Both the position numbers and the translations under genes were made by a program. From contig NZ_CP011058.1 of the NCBI RefSeq assembly GCF_000961095.1, positions 1,455,001 through 1,519,000 of the forward strand: a DNA stretch of 64,000 nucleotides, given 5' to 3'. The notes beneath the pieces are model-generated. The model was not told the DNA's origin, did no database searches, and saw only the letters and a list, made by a program, of their open reading frames with translations. The DNA is from Paenibacillus beijingensis (GTDB lineage Bacteria > Bacillota > Bacilli > Paenibacillales > Paenibacillaceae). Positions 55,169 through 63,256 of this stretch are shown here, one piece after another. Numbering within the stretch: position 1 is the first letter of the stretch; every line of letters begins with the position of its first letter.

Positions 55169-55783
55169 CTACCTCTCCCGGATCGTGACGCGGCGGCCGC
55201 CAAGCGCGACGCGCCCTTCGGCGATCATCTGCACGACCCATGGGAAAAGCGCCTGCTCGGCCGCATGAATGCGCTCGGCCAGGCTCGCCTCGTCGTCGCT
55301 GTCTGCGATCTCGACGGCACGCTGCGCGATGATCGGGCCGCTGTCCATGCCGCCGTCCACGAAGTGCACGGTGACACCCGTCAGCTTCACGCCGTATTCA
55401 AGCGCCTGACGGATGCCGTTCACGCCGGGAAATGCCGGCAGCAGCGACGGATGGATGTTGATCATCCGCCCGTAAAACGGCTCCACCAGCACCGGCGTCA
55501 AAATCCGCATATAGCCGGCCAGCACGATCAGGTCGATGCCGCGGCGGATAAGCTCCGCCAATATTTCTTCTTCATACTGCTCTCGCGAAGCGTACTCCTT
55601 CGGCTTGAACAGCCACGTGTCGATGCCGGCGCGGCGGGCCCGCTCCACGACGGGCGCCGCCGCCTTGTCACAAACAAGAAGCTCGATGGAACCATCGAGC
55701 TTCCCTGCAAGTGCCGCGTCCGCCAGCGCCTGGAAATTGCTTCCCTGGCCGGAGGCGAAGACGGCAATGCGCAGCTTCGCCAT
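55169..55783 (-). CDS. purN: Phosphoribosylglycinamide formyltransferase
   Basis: Transfers a formyl group from 10-formyl-tetrahydrofolate to GAR. 204 residues. LRIAVFASGQGSNFQALADA opens the nucleotide site, LVLAGYMRILTPVLVEPF near 86, INIHPSLLPAFPGVNGIRQA near 108 with the active-site Asn-His, and VHFVDGGMDSGPIIAQRAV near 139 with the catalytic Asp. Its ATG overlaps the end of purM by one base. Confidence 0.96.
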   Translation of the reverse strand: MAKLRIAVFASGQGSNFQALADAALAGKLDGSIELLVCDKAAAPVVERARRAGIDTWLFKPKEYASREQYEEEILAELIRRGIDLIVLAGYMRILTPVLVEPFYGRMINIHPSLLPAFPGVNGIRQALEYGVKLTGVTVHFVDGGMDSGPIIAQRAVEIADSDDEASLAERIHAAEQALFPWVVQMIAEGRVALGGRRVTIRER

Positions 55784-56826
55784 TAGACCTCAGCTCCCGT
55801 GAACGTAACGATGCGGCTTCCCTCCGTGACGGTGCCGATCCGGTACGCTTCTTCGCCAAGCTCCTTCGCCGCCGCCAGCGCCGCTTCCGCCTGATCGGCC
55901 GGCACGACCGCGATCAGGCCAATGCCCATGTTGAACGTCGTGAACATGTCGCGGTTCGTAACCGCGCCCTTCATCTGCATCAGCTTGAACACGGGCTGAA
56001 TCGGCCACGAACCGTATTCGATCTCCACGTTCACGCCTTCGGGCAGGACGCGCGGAATATTTTCGATAAAGCCACCGCCGGTAATATGCGCCATTCCTTT
56101 AACCTGTACGCGTTTGATAAGCTCCAAAGCCGCTTTGACATAAATCTTCGTCGGCTCCAGCAGCACATCGCCAAGCTTCGCGCCGGAGAGCTCCGGCAGC
56201 GTATCCTGCAGGCTGTAGCCCGCGTTGTCAAGCAGCAGCCGGCGCACAAGCGAGAAGCCGTTGCTGTGGATGCCGCTCGAAGCAAAACCGATGACGGCGT
56301 CGCCAGGAGCGATCGTGCTGCCGTCGATAATTTTTTTCTTGTCGACGATGCCCACCGTGAAGCCCGCGATGTCGTATTCGTCCGCTTGGTACATGCCCGG
56401 CATTTCCGCCGTTTCGCCGCCGATCAGAGCGCAGCCGGACTGCACGCAGCCGTCGGAAATTCCTTTGACGACCGCCTCGATTTTTTCCGGCTCAACCTTG
56501 CCGCAGGCGAGGTAATCGAGGAAAAACAGCGGCTCCGCACCTTGCACGACGATGTCGTTCACGCACATGGCCACCGCATCGATGCCAATGGTGTCGTGCT
56601 TGTCCATGGCGAACGCAATTTTCAGCTTCGTACCGACGCCGTCGGTGCCGGAGACGAGCACCGGCTCCTCGTACTTGTCCTTGTTCAGCCCGAACAGCGC
56701 GCCGAAGCCGCCCAAGTCCGTCAGCACTTCCGGACGGAACGTTCTTTTCACATGCTTCTTCATTCGTTCGACGGCTTCATTGCCCGCAGCAATATCGACA
56801 CCGGCTTGCTTGTACGCTTCTGCCAC
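55783..56826 (-). CDS. purM: Phosphoribosylformylglycinamidine cyclo-ligase
   Basis: ATP-dependent closure of the imidazole ring (AIR synthase). 347 residues starting MAEAYKQAGVDIAAGNEAVE. LVSGTDGVGTKLKIAFAMD near 57, MCVNDIVVQGAEPLFFLDY near 85, IGGETAEMPGMY near 135 and the late ITGGGFIENIPRVLP are family signatures. 60 bases separate it from purF. Confidence 0.97.
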   Translation of the reverse strand: MAEAYKQAGVDIAAGNEAVERMKKHVKRTFRPEVLTDLGGFGALFGLNKDKYEEPVLVSGTDGVGTKLKIAFAMDKHDTIGIDAVAMCVNDIVVQGAEPLFFLDYLACGKVEPEKIEAVVKGISDGCVQSGCALIGGETAEMPGMYQADEYDIAGFTVGIVDKKKIIDGSTIAPGDAVIGFASSGIHSNGFSLVRRLLLDNAGYSLQDTLPELSGAKLGDVLLEPTKIYVKAALELIKRVQVKGMAHITGGGFIENIPRVLPEGVNVEIEYGSWPIQPVFKLMQMKGAVTNRDMFTTFNMGIGLIAVVPADQAEAALAAAKELGEEAYRIGTVTEGSRIVTFTGAEV

Positions 56827-56886
56827 TCTTGTTCAACACTCCTTCGTTGCCACGCAACGTTAATTTCGTTATTGCACGCCGCTTCC

Positions 56887-58416
56887 CTAGCAGCTGCAGC
56901 TCTTGGTCGAGTCCTCGTCGACCGGAGTCGGATAATCGTTCGTAAAGCACGCCATGCACAGACCGGCGTTCGCCTTCTCACCCGAAGGGTCCACCGATTT
57001 CATGAGCCCTTCCTCGCTGAGAAAATAAAGCGAGTCGGCGTTGATCGCCTTCCGGATTTCCTCCGTCGTCTTCTCCGAAGCGATCAGCTCTTTGCGGTCC
57101 GGTGTATCGATGCCGTAGTAGCACGGGTTGGCAAACGGCGGCGAGGAAATGCGCACGTGCACCTCCGTCGCGCCCGCTTCCCGCAGCATATTGACGATGC
57201 GCAGCGACGTCGTCCCGCGCACGATCGAGTCGTCGATCATGACGACGCGCTTGCCTTCCACCACTTTGCGGACCGCAGACAGCTTCATTTTGACGCCTTT
57301 TTCGCGCAGCTCCTGCGAAGGCTGAATGAAGGTGCGGCCCGTATATTTGTTCTTGATCAGTCCGAGCTCGTACGGGATGCCGGTCTGCTCGGCATAACCG
57401 ATCGCGGCGGAAATGCTGGAATCCGGCACTCCGGTTACAATGTCCGCGTCGACGAACGACTCCAGCGCGAGCTGGCGTCCCATACGCTTGCGGGCCGAAT
57501 GGATGTTCACTTCGTTGATGTCGCTGTCCGGACGGGCAAAATAAATATATTCCATGACGCACGAAGCGCGCTTTTCCATCGGCTCGAACCGGTCCTCGCG
57601 GATGCCCTTGTCATCGAGAATGAGCAGCTCGCCGGGCTTCACGTCGCGTACGTATTCCGCGCCGATCGATTCGAACGAGCACGTCTCCGAGGAGAAGACG
57701 TAGCCTTCCCCCAGCCGGCCCATCACAAGCGGACGCAGGCCGTTCGGATCGGAGGCGACCAGCAGCTTGTCGTTGGTCATAATCAGGAATGCGAAGCCCC
57801 CGATGATGCGCTGCAGCGCGTCCTTGGCCGCTTCCACGAAGTCCTTCGGGGAGCGGGCGATGAGGTGCGCGATGACCTCGGTATCGCTTGTCGTTTGAAA
57901 AATCGACCCCTGCGCTTCCAGCTCGCGGCGAATCGCCGGCGCGTTCACGATGTTGCCGTTCGTCGCGACCGCCAGATCCCCGCCCCGGTACTTGAAGATG
58001 AGCGGCTGCGCGTTCGCAAGCCCGCTTCCGCCGGAAGTGGAATAGCGTACGTGACCGATCGCCCGGCTGCCGACCAGATTGTCCAGCTGATCCTTCGTGA
58101 ACACTTCCTTGACCAGCCCCATGCCGCGATGGTAATGGAACTCACCGTTATCTTCGACCGTGCAGATGCCGGCGCTCTCCTCGCCCCGGTGCTGCAGCGC
58201 GTGCAGGCCGTAGTAGGAAAGCGAAGCCGCATCGGGGTGGCCGAACACCCCGAACACGCCGCACTCTTCCCTAAGCTTGTCGAAAATGTCGTCCCGGCCG
58301 ATTCCTTCGTTGTAGTGGCCGTCGCCCCACGTTCCGCGCAGAAATTCCAGCTCTTCCGCTTCGGTACGGGAAACTTTACGCTCTTCTATTGTTGAACCGG
58401 TTATTGCATCAGACAT
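56887..58416 (-). CDS. purF: Amidophosphoribosyltransferase
   Basis: First committed step of purine synthesis: glutamine plus PRPP to phosphoribosylamine. After a 51-residue lead, ECGVFGVFGH presents the N-terminal nucleophile Cys52, which needs processing. LQHRGEESAGI, GHVRYSTSGG and SSDTEVIAHLIARS belong to the glutaminase. VVMIDDSIVRGTTSLRIV near 365 is the PRPP loop. Cysteines near the end (GLCMACFTND and the last residues CSC) resemble the Bacillus iron-sulfur site. The lead is longer than the 11-residue propeptide of B. subtilis; no start codon with a better site lies nearer to Cys52. The start overlaps purL by 16 bases. Confidence 0.96.
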   Translation of the reverse strand: MSDAITGSTIEERKVSRTEAEELEFLRGTWGDGHYNEGIGRDDIFDKLREECGVFGVFGHPDAASLSYYGLHALQHRGEESAGICTVEDNGEFHYHRGMGLVKEVFTKDQLDNLVGSRAIGHVRYSTSGGSGLANAQPLIFKYRGGDLAVATNGNIVNAPAIRRELEAQGSIFQTTSDTEVIAHLIARSPKDFVEAAKDALQRIIGGFAFLIMTNDKLLVASDPNGLRPLVMGRLGEGYVFSSETCSFESIGAEYVRDVKPGELLILDDKGIREDRFEPMEKRASCVMEYIYFARPDSDINEVNIHSARKRMGRQLALESFVDADIVTGVPDSSISAAIGYAEQTGIPYELGLIKNKYTGRTFIQPSQELREKGVKMKLSAVRKVVEGKRVVMIDDSIVRGTTSLRIVNMLREAGATEVHVRISSPPFANPCYYGIDTPDRKELIASEKTTEEIRKAINADSLYFLSEEGLMKSVDPSGEKANAGLCMACFTNDYPTPVDEDSTKSCSC

Positions 58417-60644
58417 GGAATCGCATCCTTCCAGACTTTCTGGAATTGTTCGACCGGTGCGTTAACGCCCGGTTTGCCGTTGATGTTCATGATCAAATTG
58501 TGTCCGCCTACCGTTCCGATCTCCGCATATGCAATTCCCTGCTCGCCCAGACGCGCTTTCAGCGCCGCCGCCTTCTCCGGCTTCGCCGACAGCAGAATCC
58601 GCGATTGCGATTCGCTGAACAGCGCATGATCCGCGCGCAGCGTCGTCTCGACGTTTACGCTCGCGCCGAGGCGGCCGCTGAAACACGATTCCGCAACCGC
58701 CACTGCAAGACCGCCCTCGGACAGGTCATGCGCCGAGGCGACAAGCCCTTCGCGGATCGCGGAGAGCACGGCGTCCAGCGTCTTTTTCTCCAGTGCCAAA
58801 TCCAGCTGCGGAGGACGTCCCGTCGGTGCGCCATGCAGCACGTACTGCAGCTCGCTGCCGCCGAACTCCGCTTTCGTTTCGCCAACCAGAATAATAACGT
58901 CGCCCTCTGCCTTAAAATCTTGTGTCGTAATGTGGTCAAGATCTTCGACTAGTCCGACCATGCCGATAACCGGCGTCGGATAGATCGCGCCTTTGGCATT
59001 CTCGTTGTAAAGGCTGACGTTGCCGCCGATAACCGGCGTGTCCAGCGTGCGGCACGCTTCGCTCATGCCGTCGGCCGCTTTGACGATCTGCCAGAACACT
59101 TCCGGCTTCTCCGGGCTGCCGAAGTTGAGGTTGTCCGTAATGGCAAGCGGTGTCGCGCCGGAACAGACGATGTTGCGCGCCGCTTCGGCGACCGCGATCG
59201 CTCCGCCCACTTCCGGATCGAGGTAAACGTAGCGCCCGTTGCAGTCGGTCGTCATCGCCAGCGCCTTGCGCGTGCCGGCCACCGTCACGACCGCCGCATC
59301 CGAGCCCGGCCGGACCGCGGTGCTGGTGCGTACCATATAGTCATACTGATTATATACCCATTCCTTGCTGGCGACAGTCGGAGAACCGAGCACTTTTTCC
59401 AGCGCGCCGTTCAAATCGGTGATTTCTTCAAACGCGGACGCATCCACCGCTGCGTTCTCGCTGTAGTAAGCCGGCTCCTTGGAAGGCGGGTCGTACACCG
59501 GACACTCGTCGACGAGCGCCGTAACCGGCATATCGCCCACTTCTTCGCCTTTGTGGAACAGGCGCAGACGGCCGTCGTCGGTCACTTTGCCGACTTTCTT
59601 GCAAATGACGCCCCAGCGGTCGAAAATTTCTTTCGCCTGCGCTTCGTGCTGCGGCTCGACGACGAACAGCATCCGCTCCTGCGATTCCGACAGCATCATT
59701 TCGTAAGGGGTCATGCCTTCCTCGCGCTGCGGCACTTCATCCAGATACAGCTCCAGGCCGTTGCCGGCTTTGGACGCCATCTCCGCGCTGGAACAGGTCA
59801 GGCCCGCCGCGCCCATATCCTGGATGCCGAGCACGATGCCGGAGTCGATCAGCTCGAGCGTCGCTTCCATAACCAGCTTCTCCATGAACGGGTCGCCGAC
59901 CTGCACCGCCGTCTTCTTCTCCTCCGATTCCTCGGAAAGCTCCACCGATGCGAACGTCGCGCCGTGAATACCGTCGCGGCCCGTTGCCGGACCAACGTAG
60001 AAGACGGGGTTGCCGACGCCTTTGGCGACGCCGCGCTGGATTTTGTCATGATCGATCAGGCCGACGCACATCGCGTTGACGAGCGGGTTGCCTTCGTAGC
60101 TCGGATCGAACATCACTTCGCCCGCGACCGTCGGAATGCCGATACAGTTGCCGTAACCCGCAATGCCGCCGACGACATGCTCGAACAAATATTTGACGCG
60201 ATCGTTCTCAAGACGACCGAAGCGCAGGCTGTTCAGTAGCGCAACCGGACGGGCCCCCATCGAGAAAATGTCGCGGATAATGCCGCCGACACCCGTCGCC
60301 GCGCCTTGGTAAGGCTCGACCGCGGACGGATGGTTATGCGATTCGATTTTGAATGCGACTGCCTGATTGTCGCCGATATCGACGATGCCCGCGCCTTCGC
60401 CGGGTCCCATCAGCACTTTGTCGCCCGTAACCGGGAACTTTTTCAAAATCGACTTGGAGTTTTTGTACGCGCAGTGTTCCGACCACATGACGCTGAAGAC
60501 GCCGATTTCCGTATAGTTCGGCTTGCGGCCGAGAAATCCGCAAATGAGCTCGTACTCGTGGTCGCTAACCCCGAACTGGTGGTAAATTTTCTGTTCCGCG
60601 ATTTGCTCCGTCGTCGGCTCCTTAGCCGTTAACTGCTGCGCCAT
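58401..60644 (-). CDS. purL: Phosphoribosylformylglycinamidine synthase, large subunit (small PurL type)
   Basis: With PurS and PurQ forms the FGAM synthase complex. 747 residues. YTEIGVFSVMWSEHCAYKNS near 40-59 holds the catalytic histidine region, FKIESHNHPSAVEPYQGAATG near 98 the active-site loop, GIQDMGAAGLTCSS near 280, and VVTVAGTRKALAMTTDCNGR near 455 and the late HDLSEGGLAVAVAE. It overlaps purQ by 23 bases. Confidence 0.97.
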   Translation of the reverse strand: MAQQLTAKEPTTEQIAEQKIYHQFGVSDHEYELICGFLGRKPNYTEIGVFSVMWSEHCAYKNSKSILKKFPVTGDKVLMGPGEGAGIVDIGDNQAVAFKIESHNHPSAVEPYQGAATGVGGIIRDIFSMGARPVALLNSLRFGRLENDRVKYLFEHVVGGIAGYGNCIGIPTVAGEVMFDPSYEGNPLVNAMCVGLIDHDKIQRGVAKGVGNPVFYVGPATGRDGIHGATFASVELSEESEEKKTAVQVGDPFMEKLVMEATLELIDSGIVLGIQDMGAAGLTCSSAEMASKAGNGLELYLDEVPQREEGMTPYEMMLSESQERMLFVVEPQHEAQAKEIFDRWGVICKKVGKVTDDGRLRLFHKGEEVGDMPVTALVDECPVYDPPSKEPAYYSENAAVDASAFEEITDLNGALEKVLGSPTVASKEWVYNQYDYMVRTSTAVRPGSDAAVVTVAGTRKALAMTTDCNGRYVYLDPEVGGAIAVAEAARNIVCSGATPLAITDNLNFGSPEKPEVFWQIVKAADGMSEACRTLDTPVIGGNVSLYNENAKGAIYPTPVIGMVGLVEDLDHITTQDFKAEGDVIILVGETKAEFGGSELQYVLHGAPTGRPPQLDLALEKKTLDAVLSAIREGLVASAHDLSEGGLAVAVAESCFSGRLGASVNVETTLRADHALFSESQSRILLSAKPEKAAALKARLGEQGIAYAEIGTVGGHNLIMNINGKPGVNAPVEQFQKVWKDAIPCLMQ

Positions 60645-61314
60645 TTTTTTCCCTCCATGCGTTCAAAATCGATGTAAACATCCGTTTGCCGTCCTCCGAG
60701 CCGAGCAGCTGGTCCATCGCCCGCTCCGGATGCGGCATCATGCCGAGGACGTTGCCGCGCTCGTTACAGATGCCCGCGATGTCGCGGAGCGATCCGTTCG
60801 GGTTGCCGCCGTTTGCGTAGCGGAACACGATCTGACCGTTCGCTTCCAGCTTCGCCAGCGTTTCCTCGTCGCAATAATAGTTGCCTTCGCCGTGCGCGAT
60901 CGGGATGTTGATGACCTCGCCCTCGCTGTATTGATTCGTAAACGGCGTCTTGTTGCTCATCACTTCAAGCTCCGACTGGTGGCAAAGGAACTTCAGGTTC
61001 CGGTTCCGCATCAGCTTGCCCGGCAGCAGGCCCGACTCCGTCAACACCTGGAAGCCGTTGCAAATGCCGAGCACAAGCTTGCCCGCTTCCGCAGCTTTGA
61101 CAACTTCGCCCATGACCGGAGCGAATTGCGCAATCGCGCCACAGCGCAAGTAGTCCCCATAGGAGAAGCCGCCCGGCAGCAGAATGGCGTCGTAGTCGGA
61201 CAGGTCGGTCGCCGTATGCCAGACGTAATCAACAGGCTGTCCGATCGCTTCAACCGCCTTGTAGCAGTCAATGTCGCAGTTGGACCCCGGAAAAACGATT
61301 ACCGCAAATTTCAT
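60622..61314 (-). CDS. purQ: Phosphoribosylformylglycinamidine synthase, glutaminase subunit
   Basis: Class I glutamine amidotransferase giving ammonia to PurL. 230 residues. FAVIVFPGSNCDID opens, LLPGGFSYGDYLRCGA near 45, LVLGICNGFQVLTE near 82 has the nucleophile cysteine, and MMPHPERAMDQLLG near 196 has the His-x-Glu pair. Five bases after purS. Confidence 0.97.
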   Translation of the reverse strand: MKFAVIVFPGSNCDIDCYKAVEAIGQPVDYVWHTATDLSDYDAILLPGGFSYGDYLRCGAIAQFAPVMGEVVKAAEAGKLVLGICNGFQVLTESGLLPGKLMRNRNLKFLCHQSELEVMSNKTPFTNQYSEGEVINIPIAHGEGNYYCDEETLAKLEANGQIVFRYANGGNPNGSLRDIAGICNERGNVLGMMPHPERAMDQLLGSEDGKRMFTSILNAWREKNGAAVNG

Positions 61315-61319
61315 CGCGC

Positions 61320-61562
61320 TTATCCCTCCAGTTCGAAACGGAAGTCTTCAACAACCGTGTTGGCAAGCAGCTTCTCGCACATCGCTTTCAGGCGTTCCTC
61401 CGCTTCGGCGCGGTCGTTCGTATCCAGGTTCAGCTCCATATATTTGCCGATGCGAACGTTATTCACTTCCGCGAATCCGAGCGAATGAAGCGCTCCTTGA
61501 ACCGCTGATCCTTGCGGGTCCAATACGTTTTCCTTAATCGTCACGTAAACCGTTGCTTTCAT
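61320..61562 (-). CDS. purS: Phosphoribosylformylglycinamidine synthase subunit PurS
   Basis: An 80-residue small subunit bridging PurL and PurQ. ATVYVTIKENVLDPQGSAVQ and ALHSLGFAEVNNVRIGKYMEL are the family landmarks. TTTAGGAGG precedes the ATG. It follows a 782-bp interruption of the operon, so its transcription depends on read-through from purC or on a promoter in that gap. Confidence 0.96.
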   Translation of the reverse strand: MKATVYVTIKENVLDPQGSAVQGALHSLGFAEVNNVRIGKYMELNLDTNDRAEAEERLKAMCEKLLANTVVEDFRFELEG

Positions 61563-61645
61563 TTCGAACTCCTCCTAAAGGGTGGTGGGCTTAATGCATG
61601 TTGTTGTGAAAAAGGTCGCCGCGGCGCGTTAATTCGGTGAAAAAG

Positions 61646-61787
61646 GGCCCGCTGCGCGGATGGTTTGGGCTTCCGATCGCTGTTGTAGCCGGATTGTTTG
61701 GATTGTATAACCCCTGACAGGGTAACAATCCGGCTACAAAGGCGAACGCTATCGCTTCTCCAGCTCCAAACCATCCGTTCCGCTCGG
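61646..61787. repeat. Dispersed fold-back element, copy B
   Basis: Same order as copy A: GCTGCGCGGATGGTTTGG, CTTCCGATCGCTGTTGTAGC, CGGATTGTT, then AACAATCCGGCTACAAAGGC, CGCTATCGCTTCTCCAGC, CCAAACCATCCGTTCCGCTC. GGATGGTTTGG at the left pairs perfectly with CCAAACCATCC at the right. Closer in, GTAGCCGGATTGTT pairs with AACAATCCGGCTAC. Confidence 0.8.
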
Positions 61788-62165
61788 TTTTCACCGTGCA
61801 TTATAATGCGCGGGCTTCGCTCCCCGCTTTTTCAAGACAAGATGCATTAAGCCGGGTAGTGGGCAAAATGGCTTGCCTTATCTATAGCCTCGCCGAGTGC
61901 TTGATTCAATGAAATCTGCCTGTGCTGCGGCGTTTATTTTAAGGATGCTGTCGGCTGCGCTTTGCGCTTGATCCGATAAGTGCTGGATTGCTTGTTCATT
62001 GCTAGACTGCTCACTGCTGCTCCCGGAGTGCGCCAGCGTGCATGACGGCGCACAGCACGCGCCATGGTTCCAATCAGTCGAGCTTGGCAATGACGCCGAT
62101 GGTCAAAACTTAGCAGCAACCATATTCTTGTTGCTGCGGTCTCGGCCTTTCACCCCGAAAAAGAA

Positions 62166-62300
62166 GAGCGAAGCGGCGAGGTTGAATCTGGAGAAGCGTC
62201 AGCGGTCGCCTTTGTGGACGGATTGTTACCCTGAAGGGGTAAATTCCAGACAATCCGGCCACAAGAGAGATCGTAGGATCAACCTCGATGCGCAGTGAAC
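62166..62300. repeat. Dispersed fold-back element, copy C (inverted)
   Basis: Read on the minus strand it gives CTGCGCATCGAGGTTGATC, CTACGATCTCTCTTGTGGCC, GGATTGTCTGG, then AACAATCCGTCCACAAAGGC, GACCGCTGACGCTTCTCCAG, ATTCAACCTCGCC. It is in opposite orientation to copies A and B. Confidence 0.75.
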
Positions 62301-62348
62301 TCTTTTTCCTACGTTCAACCTCGGTGCGCAGTGACTCTTTTTCCCTAC
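62280..62348. repeat. 36-bp tandem duplication ending at the purC stop
   Basis: CAACCTCGATGCGCAGTGAACTC-type sequence followed by TTTTTCCTAC appears twice with a 36-base period (62280 and 62316). The second copy ends on the purC stop codon. Confidence 0.75.
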
Positions 62349-63238
62349 TCCAGATCTGAGCCGGTGAGGCGGCGGTAAATGTCGAGATAGCGGTTCGTCG
62401 TTTCGGAGACGACCGACTCCGGAAGCGGCGCCGGCTTGCTGTCGCGGTCCCAATCCGAATTCAGCAGGTACGTTCGCACCGGCTCCTTGTCCATGCTGTC
62501 GATCTCGGTGTCCAGTGCGTACTTGTCGACCGCCCAGAAGCGGGACGAGTCCGGCGTGAATATCTCGTCGATCAAAATCACTTTGCCGTCGATCAGCCCG
62601 AACTCGAACTTGCAGTCCGCCAGCACGATGCCGCGCTCCGCGCAGTAGCCGTGGGCGAACTCGTACAGCTTGACGCTGCGGTCCCGCAGCTCTTCGGCCA
62701 GCTCGGCGCCGACGAGCTCTTGCATCCGAGCAAACGGAATGTCTTCGTCGTGTCCGACGTCGTTTTTGGCGGCCGGGGTGAAAATCGGCGCTTCAAAACG
62801 TTCGTTTTTGCGCATTCCGTCCGGCAATGCGATCCCGTTGATCGCTCCCGTTTGCTGGTATTGTCTCCAACCGCCGCCTGTGATATAGCCCCGCACGACA
62901 CATTCGATGTCGATCCGCTCCGCTTTTTTCGTCACCATGATCCGGTTGCGGAGCAGTTCCTTGTCGGTGACGAGGTCCCCGAGCCGGTCCACATCGGTAT
63001 GAACGACGTGGTTCGGCTGGATGTCCGCCGTCTGCTCGAACCAGAAGGCGCTGAGACGGTTCAGCACGTTGCCCTTCTGCGGCACCGCCGGGTCCAGCAC
63101 GTAGTCAAACGCGCTGATCCGGTCGGTGACGACGATCAGGTAATGCTCCCCGAGATCGTACAGCTCGCGCACTTTGCCTTTGTACAGCAGCGGCGCTTTG
63201 ACGATGTCCACAGCCGTGGACAGAGCGTTCTGCGTCAT
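62345..63238 (-). CDS. purC: Phosphoribosylaminoimidazole-succinocarboxamide synthase
   Basis: Joins aspartate to CAIR with ATP (SAICAR synthase). 297 residues, the longer form (B. subtilis has about 240). LLYKGKVRELYDLGEHYLIV near 17 is the ATP-binding start, VTDRISAFDYVLD near 37, IECVVRGYITGGGWRQYQ near 111 and LADCKFEFGLIDGKVILIDE near 206 are family signatures. It lies 18 bases after purB. Confidence 0.96.
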   Translation of the reverse strand: MTQNALSTAVDIVKAPLLYKGKVRELYDLGEHYLIVVTDRISAFDYVLDPAVPQKGNVLNRLSAFWFEQTADIQPNHVVHTDVDRLGDLVTDKELLRNRIMVTKKAERIDIECVVRGYITGGGWRQYQQTGAINGIALPDGMRKNERFEAPIFTPAAKNDVGHDEDIPFARMQELVGAELAEELRDRSVKLYEFAHGYCAERGIVLADCKFEFGLIDGKVILIDEIFTPDSSRFWAVDKYALDTEIDSMDKEPVRTYLLNSDWDRDSKPAPLPESVVSETTNRYLDIYRRLTGSDLE

Positions 63239-63256
63239 CTTTTCTCAACCGCCCTT

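Larger units (their letters stand above)
61563..62344. other. 782-bp interruption between purC and purS
   Basis: Contains element copies B and C and a middle stretch, 61800-62165. The middle has a minus-strand frame (61878-62090) whose end looks mildly protein-like (NEQAIQHLSDQAQSAADSIL) but has no ribosome site; I cannot assign it. No obvious promoter for purS was found. Confidence 0.5.

Noticed and set aside
55711..58395. An 894-codon plus-strand open frame opposite purN, purM and purF
   Set aside because: It is antisense to three clearly identified enzymes, is rich in Arg, His and Asp as expected for the mirror of GC-rich coding DNA, and shows no domain.
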